From contig CM035226.1 in the NCBI GenBank assembly GCA_020226215.1, positions 58,923,455-58,987,454 of the forward strand: 64,000 nucleotides of DNA. Reading direction: 5' to 3'. The notes under the pieces were generated by a model. It made no database searches, was not told the DNA's origin, and saw only the letters and a list, made by a program, of their open reading frames with translations. Below are positions 12,190 to 23,916 of the stretch, piece by piece. A program made the position numbers and the translations under genes. Position 1 is the stretch's first letter, and each line of letters starts with the position of its first letter. Origin of the DNA: Sindora glabra (taxonomy: Eukaryota > Streptophyta > Magnoliopsida > Fabales > Fabaceae).

Positions 12190-12879
12190 TTAAATTACTC
12201 TATGTGTAATTTATTTACTATTATATACTGATGTGACATCACATGCATCATTATATAGAAATAAGATAAAAGTTTTTAGGAAATAACAATAGGATTGCTA
12301 GATAAGAAGCTTGCTGCTATACTAGGCTTTTGGAAAGCTTGGAATAATTGAAATTTAAAAATTTGAAAATTTTGGGTTATGTCTAAACATTGGCTTAACG
12401 CTAAAAAGATATTCCCACCAAATTTATTATTACACATCTTGTCACCTTGTAAATGAAAATGCCTTCATCTTCTTCCCAAATAGAGTAAACACACTTAATC
12501 ATAATTAAAGTGTGATTTAATTCCTTAAATCCTCCGTATACCACCAACCATTCTAGTAGGGATGATTCAATTAAATCATAGGATGTACTTTGTAAATATA
12601 TCTTGTTGCAAGAATTTTTTTTAATTTGTCTCATTAATATTGTATTGTTCTCCAAATTGAAATCCAATCTTTATTACTTTCTATTCCTAAAAACTTAAAA
12701 ATCAATTTAGCTTTTTGTCTTTTAATGCCATAACTTGTAACCTTCCAACTTGGAAATTGCGAAGCTCTCTGATAAAAACTAATAGCTTATTAAGCTTCAA
12801 ACTTGAAATTTCATTTTTTTTCAACATCTATTACAATTCATCCTTTGTTCTTTAAAAACTTTAACCTTTTCACCTAAAA
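12190..12879 (+). other. Spacer between pol and the downstream extra ORF of the copia element
   Basis: AT-rich sequence without a convincing frame. It separates the end of pol from the ATGGCGCAATCC start at 12,881. An antisense opening at 12,401-12,667 has no recognisable motif and is likely chance. Confidence 0.5.
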
Positions 12880-12880
12880 A

Positions 12881-14840
12881 ATGGCGCAATCCAAAATCTT
12901 TAACCTAGTGGATTTCAAAGGCCAATTTATGGCTAGCAAATACAAAAGTGACTTTAAAAAGAGAAGATTTGTAAAACCTCAGATGGTGGATGTCTAATCT
13001 CTAGAAAATGAAAGTGTGAAATATTTCAAATGTTTAAAAGAGATACAATGAGAAGAGTTTCTAAGAATAGATGAATTGGTATACGAAAAGCACACTAAGA
13101 TTTTCTATGTAAATGTGAAATCTTTAAGGGATGATAAATGTTTACTTATTTTTATCAATGGATATGAACAGAAAGTGAGCATAGGATTGACGAACCATTT
13201 GCTAGGTACCTTAAATAAAGAAGATAATGTAAACCTGAGTAGAATTGTCAAGCATAACAATGGTTTCAAATTCAAGAAATGGGTTTAAAAATTAGGAAAT
13301 TATAACTTTGAAAAAGTTCTCTTAGTTAATCAGCTTACTATGAATTAAAAGGTACTCCATTATTGTATTTGCAAAGTTTTCTATACTAAAAGGGGTTTTT
13401 TGAGTAATGTGAGTAACTTTATGAGTAATGTGAGTAACTTTAAAGCCTTTCTCTCATGGGCTATTAAGATTAAGTATAAGTTAAATCTAGGATATTTGAT
13501 AATTAGGCAGATCATATCGATTAAGTTATAAGTTGATGCCCACTTTAGATAGTATATGGTAATTACTAAAATTCTTAGATACTTTAGTGTGGATGTGTCT
13601 CTAAAGAAAGGTCAAGAAGTTATAAATGGTAACATAATTAATGATAGCTAGTTAAAAATATTAGCATTTAGCAAAAAGCTTAAGTTACCTACAAATATGA
13701 ATAGGAAGGTGATAAACTTGAAAATCTATATTACTAAGATTAATAAGGTATAAGGAGGTGAAGTAATGAGGGATTTTCTTTAAAAGATTAAAAGGATGAA
13801 GAAATAAAAGGATAAAGTGAAAAAAAAGAAGAAATTAATAAAGAGGAGTAACTAAATCCTACCTTAATACCTATTACTAGAAGGATTAGTATTAGAGAAA
13901 GAGGATAAGAAGTAGAAAGAAATGAATTTAAAAATAAGGGTGACAAAAGAAAAGGGAAGAGAAAAATAGAAGAGGATCTAAAAGAGTAGGAAGTAAGAGA
14001 AATGAAAAAAGCTACTAAAGCTTTAAAGACTGTGAAGTTAGGAAGTAATAATGGAAAATGAGAAAAAGTAGAAGAAAAAGATTGATGGAGAAAGAAGGAA
14101 ATCAAGTAAAGTGATGGAAGGTGTAAACTTACCAAATTATTATGAGATCAAACCAAGAAAACCAAAAATAAAGGAAGTAATTGAGCTTTACTCAAGTAAC
14201 TTATCTTTAAAGAATCATTAGAAATAATTTAAATTAGCTTTGACATAGAAATTATAGATACAAATGAAATAAATAGAATTATTGATATAGAAATAGAAAT
14301 AACCATGGAATGAAAAGAAGGCTTAGAGGAAGAAACAAAAAAATTAAAAGAAGATCTTAATATAGTAGAAGAAGAGGAAGGAAAAAAGGTAAATAGAGAA
14401 AGAGCAGAAGGAAAAAGAGAAGGAAGAAGAAATAAAAGAAGAAAAGAATGAAGAGGATAAAGAAAAAGAACGAGTTGTTGAAATAAAAAATTAGGTGAAT
14501 GAAGTTTGGTATGAACCTTTAACAGATTAGAAAAAGAGGAAAAATTAGAAGAAACTAATATGGCTATTAATCCAATTAAAGATCATGAAAATTTAATTGA
14601 AAAAGAACCTTCAAGAGCTTTTCTTCACATGAAAGTTAAAGTAAATACATATTCATAGCAAGCTAATCTATCTAAAAATGTGGACATCTAAGTTTAATCT
14701 TTTGAAGATGTCATACCATAATCTAAAGGTAGTAATAGTCCACCTCAAAGTTCTTTTTGCCTATAACATTTGCAATTATGTTACAATTACTAGACTGCTC
14801 TTGTTCCACCTTTACTTAATGATCCTTTCATAGTTATTAA
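12881..14840 (+). pseudogene. Sirevirus-type extra ORF downstream of pol, 5' part
   Basis: Starting ATGGCGCAATCC the translation reads MAQSKIFNLVDFKGQFMASK, then after a stop a segment with DELVYEKHTKIFYVNVKSL and INGYEQKVSIGLTNHLLGT (to about 13,290). This resembles the conserved head of the plant transposon protein domain in ORFs that follow pol in many large plant copia elements; the assignment is from memory of family pattern, not a search. From about 13,780 to 14,520 the sequence becomes extremely rich in Lys/Glu codons. A solo LTR then interrupts the ORF at 14,841, and its C-terminal part resumes after about 16,446. Function in the family is unproven (envelope-like or accessory). Confidence 0.55.
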
Positions 14841-15927
14841 TGTTGGTGTATGTCCTTGGAGTCAATCATAGAGATAATTACAATATTATATAATGTATTA
14901 CATTTCATTTTAGCAATATAATTATTTTATTTTATTTTGCATAAATTATAACTTAAATACAATAATTATCCTTAAAATAACTTTGTTATTCCTAAAATAC
15001 CTCTAGTCAAGTATTATTATGGAAAAGATAGTAATAATACATCAAGACTAGCATATATAGTGACTGATGATTATGAATCATGAATATGTGATATCAAGTT
15101 AATACGTGAGTACATTATTAGTGAATAATGTACTGGACTGATCCACTGTGAGAATACTATATGGATAAACGTGTCATTAGTTATTCTCATATGATCACAA
15201 ATGCGCATAGTCCTTTGACCTGAAGTTATTACGATTCCCTACATGAGGAGTTACTCACTTTGATGTAGTCTTATGTCACCTTTAATCAGGATGACGAGTA
15301 GGACGTTGATTGGGTGTGTCACAAATCATGCAGAGGGAAGTAAGTGATGTAGATGGGATTTTATTACTCTTGTATAAAAGAGAAATATCCTTGGACCTTT
15401 TGATTGAGTGAGACTTAGAAATACATGGCCATACTCAATTGGACCAATATGTGATATTGATCATTTATTTTAAGTCTACTCAGTATCAAGAAATATAAAT
15501 TAAACATTGACGAGGATGACACACTCCATGCCTCTAGTTTGATTCGAATATTGTTACAAAAGGGATTATGATGCAAAATGTTAATCATATATTCAGTAGA
15601 TATCGAATCATAGACATTCTTACTACTTGAGTGACAATGATGTATTGCTAGATACCACTCACTGTTTATGGTCTAAAATGAGTCATTATTAACGTAGTAA
15701 GAACCTATAGGGTCACATAAAAGAAGTAGGAATGAGATAATAATTAATTAGGTTTTAGTTAGACTAAAATTTAATTAATTGGATTTATTTTCGTGCATAT
15801 ATATATTATTAAGATAATATATATTTATTGATGTAATATATATTATATATTATGTAATATTATTTGATATTAAAGTAATATTAAATAATTACGTTATTAT
15901 ATATTAGATAATTATATTATGAGATAA

Positions 15928-15960
<33 letters not shown>

Positions 15961-16446
15961 CTAATATTAGATAATTAATAGATAAGTCATATCTCTTCTT
16001 ACTCTCTATAGGATAAGGATAAGGTGATAGTTATTTAGTGTGATTAGGATTTTTGAAGCATTTTTCTAGTGGGACTAGGATTGTGATATGCTTTATTTCT
16101 ATAAAAGGACTTAAAGGCAGCACATTACACAATACACATTAACTTCAATCAAATCTTAAATCACTCTAGAAAACGTTCAAACCCAATCCTAGTGAGAGAA
16201 ACGAATACTAGCAGTTTCATGGAGAGGAGAAGTCATTATTCACTCTGTGTGGATACCGTAGAGATGTTGTACCTTCCGATCGGCATTTGATTTATCTCAG
16301 TCTCTCAAGGATTCGTTTAGAAAGAATTAGAGCACAAATAAGGTAAAATCCTAATACTGGTTTATGACTTTTGTATGGATCCTAGGAAGGTTTCGAATCA
16401 AAATTTTAAAATTCCGCTACGTATGTTGATTTGAATCCTAGTTGTA
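14841..16446 (+). mobile_element. Solo LTR nested in the copia element
   Basis: Begins TGTTGGTGTATGTCC at 14,841 and runs through characteristic blocks (ACTAGCATATATAGTGAC, CATAGTCCTTTGACC, GACAATGATGTATTGCTAG) to CCGCTACGTATGTTG near 16,431. The same blocks occur in antisense order at 58,429-59,802, showing one LTR family present twice. No internal retroviral genes accompany it and the host ORF continues on both sides, so it is a solo LTR. The left end is firm; the right end (about 16,440-16,446) is uncertain because no clean CA end or target duplication was found. Confidence 0.65.
15926..15961. repeat. (ATT)n microsatellite
   Basis: About eleven ATT/TTA units in a row inside the solo LTR, a pure trinucleotide repeat likely polymorphic between individuals. 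Confidence 0.9.
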
Positions 16447-17020
16447 CTTAGGGAGATGGGAAAACTTTAAACATTTATTCAATGTATCCTTTGCCTAACT
16501 GTCAATGAGTTCTTTGTAACTTAAGACAATGAACCAAGATAATGGACTATTTGGGTAAATTAACTTGCTAACCTACCCTAGCTCTAACTTATAATCCATC
16601 TCCCATAACCACTCTTGGGGACACTCCAAATGGTTTTAACCATCCTGAAACTCCACCAACAACCTTATCCCATATTACCACTAACACTATTCCACCACCA
16701 CAAATTATTGTCACTCCCTAATCTTTTGATCTACTTATTTTTCATCCATCCATCTTCTTTGATGACCCTTTTGTCTATGAAGCTAGCTTGCCAACTTCAA
16801 TTATGCCTTATCTTCTACCCATATAAGACCAAATAAGTCTATCTAATTCCAAACACATTGATGAAGTAAGGATTGACAGGCTTAAAGAAGATGTGGCCAA
16901 GCTTTTTAACAAAGTTGAAACTAGATTTTAAGATGTGCAGTCCTAAATGAAGATTATCTTAGACTTATTGCTTTCTCAAGCCAAGCCCTTATAGAAGCCT
17001 TAGATAGTTTAGTTTGCTAT
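16447..17020 (+). pseudogene. Sirevirus-type extra ORF, 3' part after the solo LTR
   Basis: The translation contains a Pro/Thr-rich segment (PPPQIIVTP and neighbours) around 16,690, then SFDLLIF, HPSIFFDDPFVYEASLP near 16,745-16,795, and a helical, coiled-coil-like end DRLKEDVAKLFNKVETRF near 16,870-16,930. It has stops at several places but reads as the C-terminal half of the ORF begun at 12,881. The continuity across 14,841-16,446 supports that the LTR was inserted into this ORF. Confidence 0.5.
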
Positions 17021-18136
17021 TTAGAATTAAGCCTATGCATATATATTGTAGTCTTTTTGAATTTTTATCTTTACATATGCATTTAAAACTGTGAGGATAG
17101 TTTACTTTTGTTAGTAGTTTTAATTGATATTTTACTATTTTATGTTGCTTATTGCTTGTGACTTTTATTTTTGTAGATACTTTTTATGATCTAGCTAATA
17201 TTCATAATAATTGTCTGATGCTTATCACTGCTATAAATATTCTTTTCCCTTGTAGTTTTGTTCTCTTGCTATTTGATTCTATTATCTATTGTCATTTATT
17301 ATTTTTGTTGTGATATCTCTTTTTAATAAATCCTTTTTTTTCATCATGCTTTCTTTTTTAAACTAATAGGATTTTATCACTAATTTTTCCATGTCTTCAT
17401 TTTTTATTTTCATCCTCATTGGTTATTCTTTTAATTTTTTTTACAACTTGGTACTATCAAAACTTTTTAATGTTATTTCCTTTATCTCACATTCTGATTT
17501 TCATCACTATTAATCCTTCCCTCATTTTTTTAACTTGACTAATATTGTCTTTTCTATTCTAAATCTCTTTTATTTTCTATTTTCCATTTTTTTAAGTTTG
17601 CTTTGATACATTTTTTGTTATATCCTAACATCATTTGTTCTTTGCTTTCTTCTTATTTTGATATTATTTTTACATTACAAATTTCTATTCTTTATGTTTA
17701 ATTGCTAGACCTTTTGCTCTGATATTATTTTAATCTTGGTTCCTTCTTATTTTATTTTTTACTTTAGTATCATTTTTTGTTTTGCCTTATTCTACTAATG
17801 CCAAAAGAGGGAAAAGAAAAGAATTTGCAAAGTTTTTTTATTTCAAAACATTCATGGTTTTAGAAGGAGCAAAGTTTTTTTAGTTTCATGGGAAGCATGC
17901 ATAACTTGCTAGAACTTTACAATCTTATAAATGATTCATAAGATATATCACATAATTTAATTTTTACCTATTTACTCTGATATATTAATAATGTGCTCTG
18001 ATACCTTTAATGCTAAGGGAAATAATATGCTTTAAAATATTATATGCTTTAATTCCTAATCATGGTATAAATGTATAATTTAAGTAACTCTTTGAAATTC
18101 TTTTATGTAACAAAACTTTGCAAGATTTATCATTAT
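17021..18136 (+). other. T-rich 3' noncoding region of the copia element
   Basis: Over a kilobase of T-rich sequence with no coding signal. Near 17,800-17,825 a purine-rich phrase (GCCAAAAGAGGGAAAAGAAA) resembles the internal polypurine repeats found upstream of the 3' LTR in Sireviruses. Confidence 0.5.
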
Positions 18137-18137
18137 T

Positions 18138-18151
18138 AAAAAGAAGAAGAA
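18138..18151 (+). other. Polypurine tract before the right LTR
   Basis: AAAAAGAAGAAGAA directly abuts the right LTR start TGAGGAATC, in the context TTTATCATTATTAAAAAG. Its position is exactly that required of the plus-strand primer. Confidence 0.75.
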
Positions 18152-19790
18152 TGAGGAATCAAATAGGAAATAAATTGGTCTAATTAAATTAGAAAGTATT
18201 TTAATTGTCAAAGATAAGTTGGAATGTAGGCTTATTAGTTTATCATATATCTAACTTATTTGGGTACAAACCTTATGAACTATGAATTTCAAACATAATA
18301 AATTCTTTTATAAATCTTGGACCATTACACTTTCATATTTAAAAGCCTAATTTAATTTTATAAAAGCATATTTCCTATATGATAAAATTACTTTAGAATT
18401 ATTTATTTATTTTTATTTTAAAAATGCTAAACTTGCTTTCCAAGTAATTATCTTATTGGCCACAAATTAATATTTATTCAAAAGAAAGATGGCTAAATCT
18501 AATAGTCAATATTTAGTAGTCATTATAAGCCTTTGATAGTTAAAGAGTGGGAAATTCAAAATGAGAAGGAATTTTAATTTTAAAATGATCTAACATGTGC
18601 TAAAATTAATAAAAAATAATATATAAAGTTGAGACACCTTTTTTATAGCCATATGAATAATTTCAAACAATATTCACGTGGTATAAGCTAGCTAGATTGA
18701 AATTCTAAAAGAAAATTTACTTTTAGTGAAATAATATCCTAGTTGCTATCTTGGGTGAAAATCAAAATTAGGTAAAAAAAAGTGGTTGAATCTTCTCTTG
18801 TATCTTATGATACATACAAGGTACATTTAACATGTAAGACATTAAGGAAGCTTCTTAAGCAAGCCAACCTTTTATGGAGCCATTTTTTAAATTTGAAACT
18901 TGGAGCCAAAGTTAAGGCTACTTGGAGCCAACAGAAAGATGATTCGAAGCGATAGTTATATTTATCAAGTTTTCTCTATAAATATATTCATGCATTTGAA
19001 GATGATAAAAAAAACAAGCATTACACTACAATTTGAGATTTTTATGTTGTTTTTATCTAGCCAAAATTGAAGCTTTCTTGCTTTCTTACTCGAGAATTGA
19101 AATTTGCATATTCATTTTTAGAGGATAGCTTGTGAAATCTCTTAAGGAGACTATGAGAAAAAAAATCCTTATTGAATCTTGTTGAAATCCTAATAGAGAT
19201 TAGTGAATCTTGTAAACATAGGTAATTATTGAAATCCTAATAGAGATCGATGAATCTTGTAAAACTAGATGGTTGTTGAAATCCAAGTATAGATTGGGTA
19301 GATTTTGTAAAGTTAGGTGGTTGTTGAAATCCTAATATAGATTGGGATAATTTTGTAAAGTTAAATGTTGTAACTTGATGAAAATATAGTAAATACCTCA
19401 CGTGATACTTGGTAGTTTGAGAAGAGAGTAGTAAACCTAAAAAAACATTCCTTTTGAACTATTGAACCACTATAAAAATTCTTAGTATTCTCTCTCTTTT
19501 TACATTCATTTACTTATATTTTTACTATTTCAAAAATATCATTTGCTCAAGAAAAAAAGTTATGCATTTTTTTTATATTAGTTGAAGAAATTCTTTTAAT
19601 TTGAAAGAAATACAATTAAACTATTTTCAATTCTTATTGAGATATTTCATATTTTGAAACTATATATTCATCAAAATTTCAAGAATTTTTCATTATATCT
19701 CATGATTTTATACAAAAACATTATCACAAATTTTATTTGTTAATTTTTATTAAAGTTAATTCATCCTTTCTTGGCCTGTAAGTTCTATTA
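18152..19790 (+). repeat. Right LTR of the copia element
   Basis: Aligns with the left LTR from TGAGGAATCAAATAGG to GTTCTATTA. It includes CTCTATAAAT at about 18,975 and the tandem repeat block at 19,206-19,365. It is shorter than the left LTR by about 70 bp because of small indels, and many substitutions separate the two, so the insertion is old. The GTTTA target duplication follows directly. Confidence 0.85.
19206..19365 (+). repeat. 47-48-bp tandem repeats inside the right LTR
   Basis: Three to four units of the form AATCTTGTAAA..TAGGTGGTTGTTGAAATCC..GTATAGATTGGG. They match the array in the left LTR unit for unit. Confidence 0.65.
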
Positions 19791-19795
19791 GTTTA
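19791..19795. other. Target-site duplication, right copy (GTTTA)
   Basis: Identical to 5,280-5,284 and directly follows the right LTR. Confidence 0.85.
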
Positions 19796-20870
19796 GTCTA
19801 TTACTATATATGATATAAATTTATATAAAATTATTCTATCTTTTACTTATCATTATATTGTACAAGAATACATAGACTTAAAAAATAATTAATTTGATTA
19901 AAATACCCTTGCATGTAAAAAGTCAATAGAGTTATTCTAAATGAATTTAAAGCGTATAATTAGATCAAAAAGTCCTTCAACAAAAATATCTTTTAAAAAG
20001 TATGACAATACATATATATATTAAAGACATATTCTAGTAATGAAATAATATAAAATATTTTACTAACACACATACCCAAACACACATATATGTGTGTATA
20101 CATACTAATATGTATGCGATGATGTATGTATAACCCATTAGTAAAAAAATTACAATGAATCAATTTAAATATATAAAATTTAATAAATACCTTGTATAAA
20201 ATTCTAAAAAATATGAAAAAATAACATACACTATCCAAAAATATAATAAATATAGTATAATATAACTAAATAAAAATTTTAAAAATATTAAATTAAAATA
20301 CAAGTGCAGTTGTAAAATATTTTTTTTTAATTTTAATAATTTAAAATTTATCTTAACACTATTCTATCAATCTTTATCCTCTCCCCCAAAGAATAAATAA
20401 CCTTATATGGAACTTGACAAATAAGAGGATACATTATTATATAATAGTTGATTGACATTGAATGTTTAAAGAATTGAACATTAGTTTACAACCAATGTTT
20501 AATCAAGAAAAGTTATATATCAAATTTAATGTTTATTGTAAAAATATTATAAAAAAAGTAATAACATCGATTAATATATATGTATATATATAAGATGTCA
20601 TATCATTTGCTAGTATTGTGGAAAATGACATTTAATGTCGATTTTTTTTATACATTATTAACATCTAATGTTAGATATACCACTTTATTTTATATAAATA
20701 ATCGATGTAGTATATTTTCCCTTCCGTTAACCTGGCCTACTCCTTCTACTCAAGTTTCTATCTGCCCACCCTAACCTCTTCCATTAGTTTCTCTTTTTTA
20801 GATCCTCTTTATTCCTTATGTATTCCACCTTTAAGAACATCGTACCCAAAAATAGAATAATATCCCATAT
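19796..20870. other. AT-rich intergenic stretch with short CA/TG repeats
   Basis: No gene recognised. Around 20,064-20,112 there is an interrupted ACACAC/TGTGTG region able to pair with itself. Around 20,450-20,720 repeated phrases on a TTAATGTCGAT theme occur, which resemble subterminal sequence of a DNA transposon, but no element could be bounded. Confidence 0.4.
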
Positions 20871-22152
20871 GACACTACAGAATCTTAATGACAGCAATTT
20901 TAAATAATAAATTTTATAATAAAAGTTTAAAAACTATGAGAGGTTATATCAAATACCTTAATCATAAATTAGTGAGATGTGCTAAATACTTTTCTAATAT
21001 ATGTTACTTAATATGTGAGGTTGACATTCTTTAGAAAAAACACGATTATATCCAATCCTTGCATATATGATAAGCATTTATTAAATTTTGAGAAAATGAT
21101 GGTACATATTTCATATAAATAGATTGTGGATAATATGATCAAATGCTAAAAAAATAAATAAAATCAAATTTCTTACTTATACAAACCTATAAAAGCTACA
21201 TTAAAATGAAAGACAACAAAATATGATAGATTATGAAACCAAAACTAAATTACAAGGATAAGAATAAAAACTAAACAAATCCTTGCTTTTAAATCCTATA
21301 TTTTTTTAGTGAGTGCACAATACTACAAATTTAGCAATGGGTTAATAGAGATTTATTTTGGCAAAAAAATTTAGTGAGAAAAAATAAAAAGTTGAAAAGA
21401 ATTATTTTTGGGTTGGAAAGAGAGTATATCTTGTTAAATATAGAATCATTTTAGGATTGGAAGAGTTTTATGATAAAATTTATAAATGACTCTATTACTT
21501 CATTTTTTAGTTTTAACTTGCGCTAGGAGTAAGGTTAAGACATTGGTTATTTATAATGAACTAATATGTAAAGTACTATGACATCATCCTATTTATAAAT
21601 AAAATGTCATCGATTGATATATAAATAGTCAACATTGTAAATTAAAAGACGCCAGTTTTAAATAGAAAATTGACTTCTTTTTACACACTATTTTTTTTAA
21701 AAAGCACCCATTAGAAATAACTAATTAATAACACAATCAAAATTAACTAATTGATACTTGTAAAAACATATTACAATTCACAATACTAATAGAATGAGAT
21801 AGAAATTAACAACAATACAACCAATTGTAGGAGTTTTTATACAAAATTCTAAACTTTCATTTACATATAAAAATACAAGTTATAATAAGTCATTTATAAC
21901 TAAACTAACTATCAACAACTTATTTTATTACAACCACCAGTTATACTCAAGAACACTTAAAGCCATTCATTCTGGTTAAGCTCCAGTTTCAATGAAATAT
22001 TGTACCAAATCTTTAACCTTATTAAGCTATTCTCGAATGTATGGTTTGGGTTTTTTCTTAAAGAATTGCAATTTGTACACAACTAACGTATTATCATAAA
22101 AACCAATTTAGTTAATTAAGATAGTGGCAGATGTATTGCAACACACTAAAAT
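20871..22152. other. AT-rich stretch with CACTA-like terminus fragments
   Basis: CACTACAG occurs at 20,873 and TACTACAAATTTAGC at about 21,323, both resembling CACTA-family termini. No matching opposite terminus with a convincing 3-bp duplication is seen. The remainder is AT-rich without coding signal. Confidence 0.3.
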
Positions 22153-23916
22153 TGACTATAATTGGTTTGCTAAATATTATGCAAGGTAGGGTGACAAACC
22201 AAGTTATACCCCTAGTGATATCTTAAAATATCATTTCTTAATTATTTGCTAACAATGATTTTATAATTATTTGAAATTTTTATACACTAGAAATAAAAGA
22301 AAAAAAGAAAACAAAAATAAAACAGGAATGTAAATAGAAATGTAGACATGATGTAGAAAGTGGCATAAAATATATACAATATGCAGAACAAAATGAACAT
22401 AGAACTAAATTGGGGGGGTTTTTGATTCAAAATTAAAATTAAATGTATTAAACAAAATAAAATATAGGAGTAAAATAGCAAGAAATAAAATTAATATAAT
22501 AAAATAGTTAATCTAAGGACTTGAGAGCTCATAGTGTGGATTAATGATAGATCATAAAATATTTGACTATTCTAATTAATTTTTTAGCTTTGAATTATTT
22601 GAAACCCTTATAATAATTCATAAATCATATGGTAGATGATCATTTAGAATTTAATCAATTAAGATTAATAAAATTAAGCAATTGCTATAATTTATATAAA
22701 ATTAGATTAAAATTAATTTGAAAATAGAATTTAATTGAATTGAAAGATTAAATTAGAAACTTTTAATTTAATCTCTCAACCCTCTCTCCCTACATGAAAA
22801 ATCATGATCAATCAACTATCATTCAACATAAAAATAGATAAGGATTAGAAATTATAAGGTTGAACACCAATTATACCAAATTAATATTTAACACATGCAA
22901 TTTCAAGTAATCAGTATAAAGAATGAGTGAAAGAGAAAAATTAATTAGAAGAAGTTAACATTACAAATTAGAATCTTATAATCCAATAAAAATGAGCCTC
23001 AAAATTCTTGAATTAACTAGAACTTTACTATTTTATGTAGTATATTAAAGTATGTAGTGTTCTTGCCCCCTATATTTGACTTGAGAACCATTAGAACCTA
23101 CTAGAACTAAATCTTATGCCTTTTAGGTTACAAATAGTAGGACTTTGCTAATTTTTAGAAGTTTAAAACCTATTTTACAAAATTTATACTTCAAGAGTCA
23201 CAATAGTGAAATTTTGTATGTTTAAATTTCACTTAATGTAAGACTATTAAAACTACATAGTTTTGATAGGATTGGATTCCTCTAAAGTGTAAGATACACT
23301 TTAGAAGGTAAAGTGTATCATCCAAGTCATTAATGAGAAAAATCAATGGCTCTTAATTTTATAAATAATAAATAAAAAAATAATTTCTAAATTTGTGATT
23401 ATCCACTTCTTCAATTTTTTTATTAATATATTGGATGATACATTTGATCCTAACTTTAGAGCAGCAAAATCCGTTTTAGTAAATCACAAACATAAAAGTT
23501 ATAAGGCTAAGTCTTAGAAAGCTTTAGGCATTAGTTTTACATTAATTATACCTCTAGAGCTCTAGATATAACTCAAAAATTGAATTTGGCTTAGTTGGGA
23601 TAAAAATAAGGCTTCAACTTCTTGCCTAAATTAGTTTTTCCAAACATCTAAACTAGCTTTGACAAAAACATAAAATTTATAGGGTTTTCTAAAGCTTTCC
23701 AATTATATAAGGATCACTCCAATTCAACATCTAAAGCTCAAAATATAGTTGAAAATATAAAATAGTGTAAAAATTCAATATTAACCAAACAAATTCAAAA
23801 TATTATAAAATTAACCCTAAATCATATAACAAGGCCATTTTATAAATTTAAGCATATGTAACACATTAAGAGGTATGAAATAGGAGGGAATAATGTAGAT
23901 AAAATCTTGTATATCA
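22153..23916 (-). mobile_element. Antisense gypsy (Athila/Tat-type) LTR, copy A
   Basis: Read on the minus strand it begins TGATATACAAGATTTTATC at 23,916 and shares ordered blocks with plus-strand copies at 26,094 and 48,794, such as CCTATTTCATACCTCTTAAT, GTTACATATGCTTAAAT and ATATCACTAGGGGTATAAC. It ends near CTATAGTCA at 22,153. The apparent length of 1,764 bp exceeds copy C (about 1,553) by almost exactly the size of a MITE nested at 23,269-23,472 plus its 9-bp duplication. No coding sequence is attached that I could recognise, and no 5-bp duplication was found, so it may be a solo LTR or the end of a truncated element. Confidence 0.65.
23269..23472. mobile_element. 204-bp MITE (Mutator-like) nested in LTR copy A
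   Basis: Termini are GGATTGGATTCCTCTAAAG on the left and, reverse-complemented, GGATTTTGCTGCTCTAAAG on the right, with further inverted similarity through GTATCATCCAA. Flanking 9-mers GTTTTGATA (23,260-23,268) and GTTTTAGTA (23,473-23,481) match at 7 of 9 positions, the size expected for Mutator-like elements. Removing the MITE and one 9-mer restores the LTR to the length of its relative at 48,794. Confidence 0.75.

Larger units (their letters stand above)
5285..19790 (+). mobile_element. Complete, inactive Sirevirus-like Ty1/copia retrotransposon
   Basis: A 14.5-kb element bounded by two similar LTRs (5,285-6,991 and 18,152-19,790), each starting TGAGGAATCAAA and ending TTCTATTA, with a perfect GTTTA target duplication. 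A decayed primer site complementary to initiator-Met tRNA follows the left LTR and a purine-rich tract precedes the right LTR. Inside, in copia order, are gag, a degenerate zinc knuckle, protease, integrase, RT and RNase H remnants. After pol there is a second long coding region, the layout expected of the Sirevirus (Maximus) lineage with its extra envelope-like or unknown ORF. Every domain is broken by stops and frameshifts. A solo LTR of another family sits inside the extra ORF region, so part of the unusual length is later insertion. Confidence 0.88.

Noticed and set aside
13788..14135. Minus-strand 115-codon opening rich in Ser, Leu and Phe, the longest in the window
   Set aside because: It is the complement of a purine-rich Lys/Glu-coding stretch in the copia extra ORF, which automatically removes stops on the other strand.
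15926..15961. ATT repeat as possible CRISPR or regulatory array
   Set aside because: It is a simple trinucleotide microsatellite in a plant LTR with no spacers.
16615..16836. Plus-strand opening with many Leu and Pro
   Set aside because: It is out of frame with the copia extra ORF, whose own frame carries the motif-like sequence here.
20064..20112. CA/TG-rich hairpin considered as a microRNA precursor
   Set aside because: The pairing is due to dinucleotide repeats, not a specific stem.
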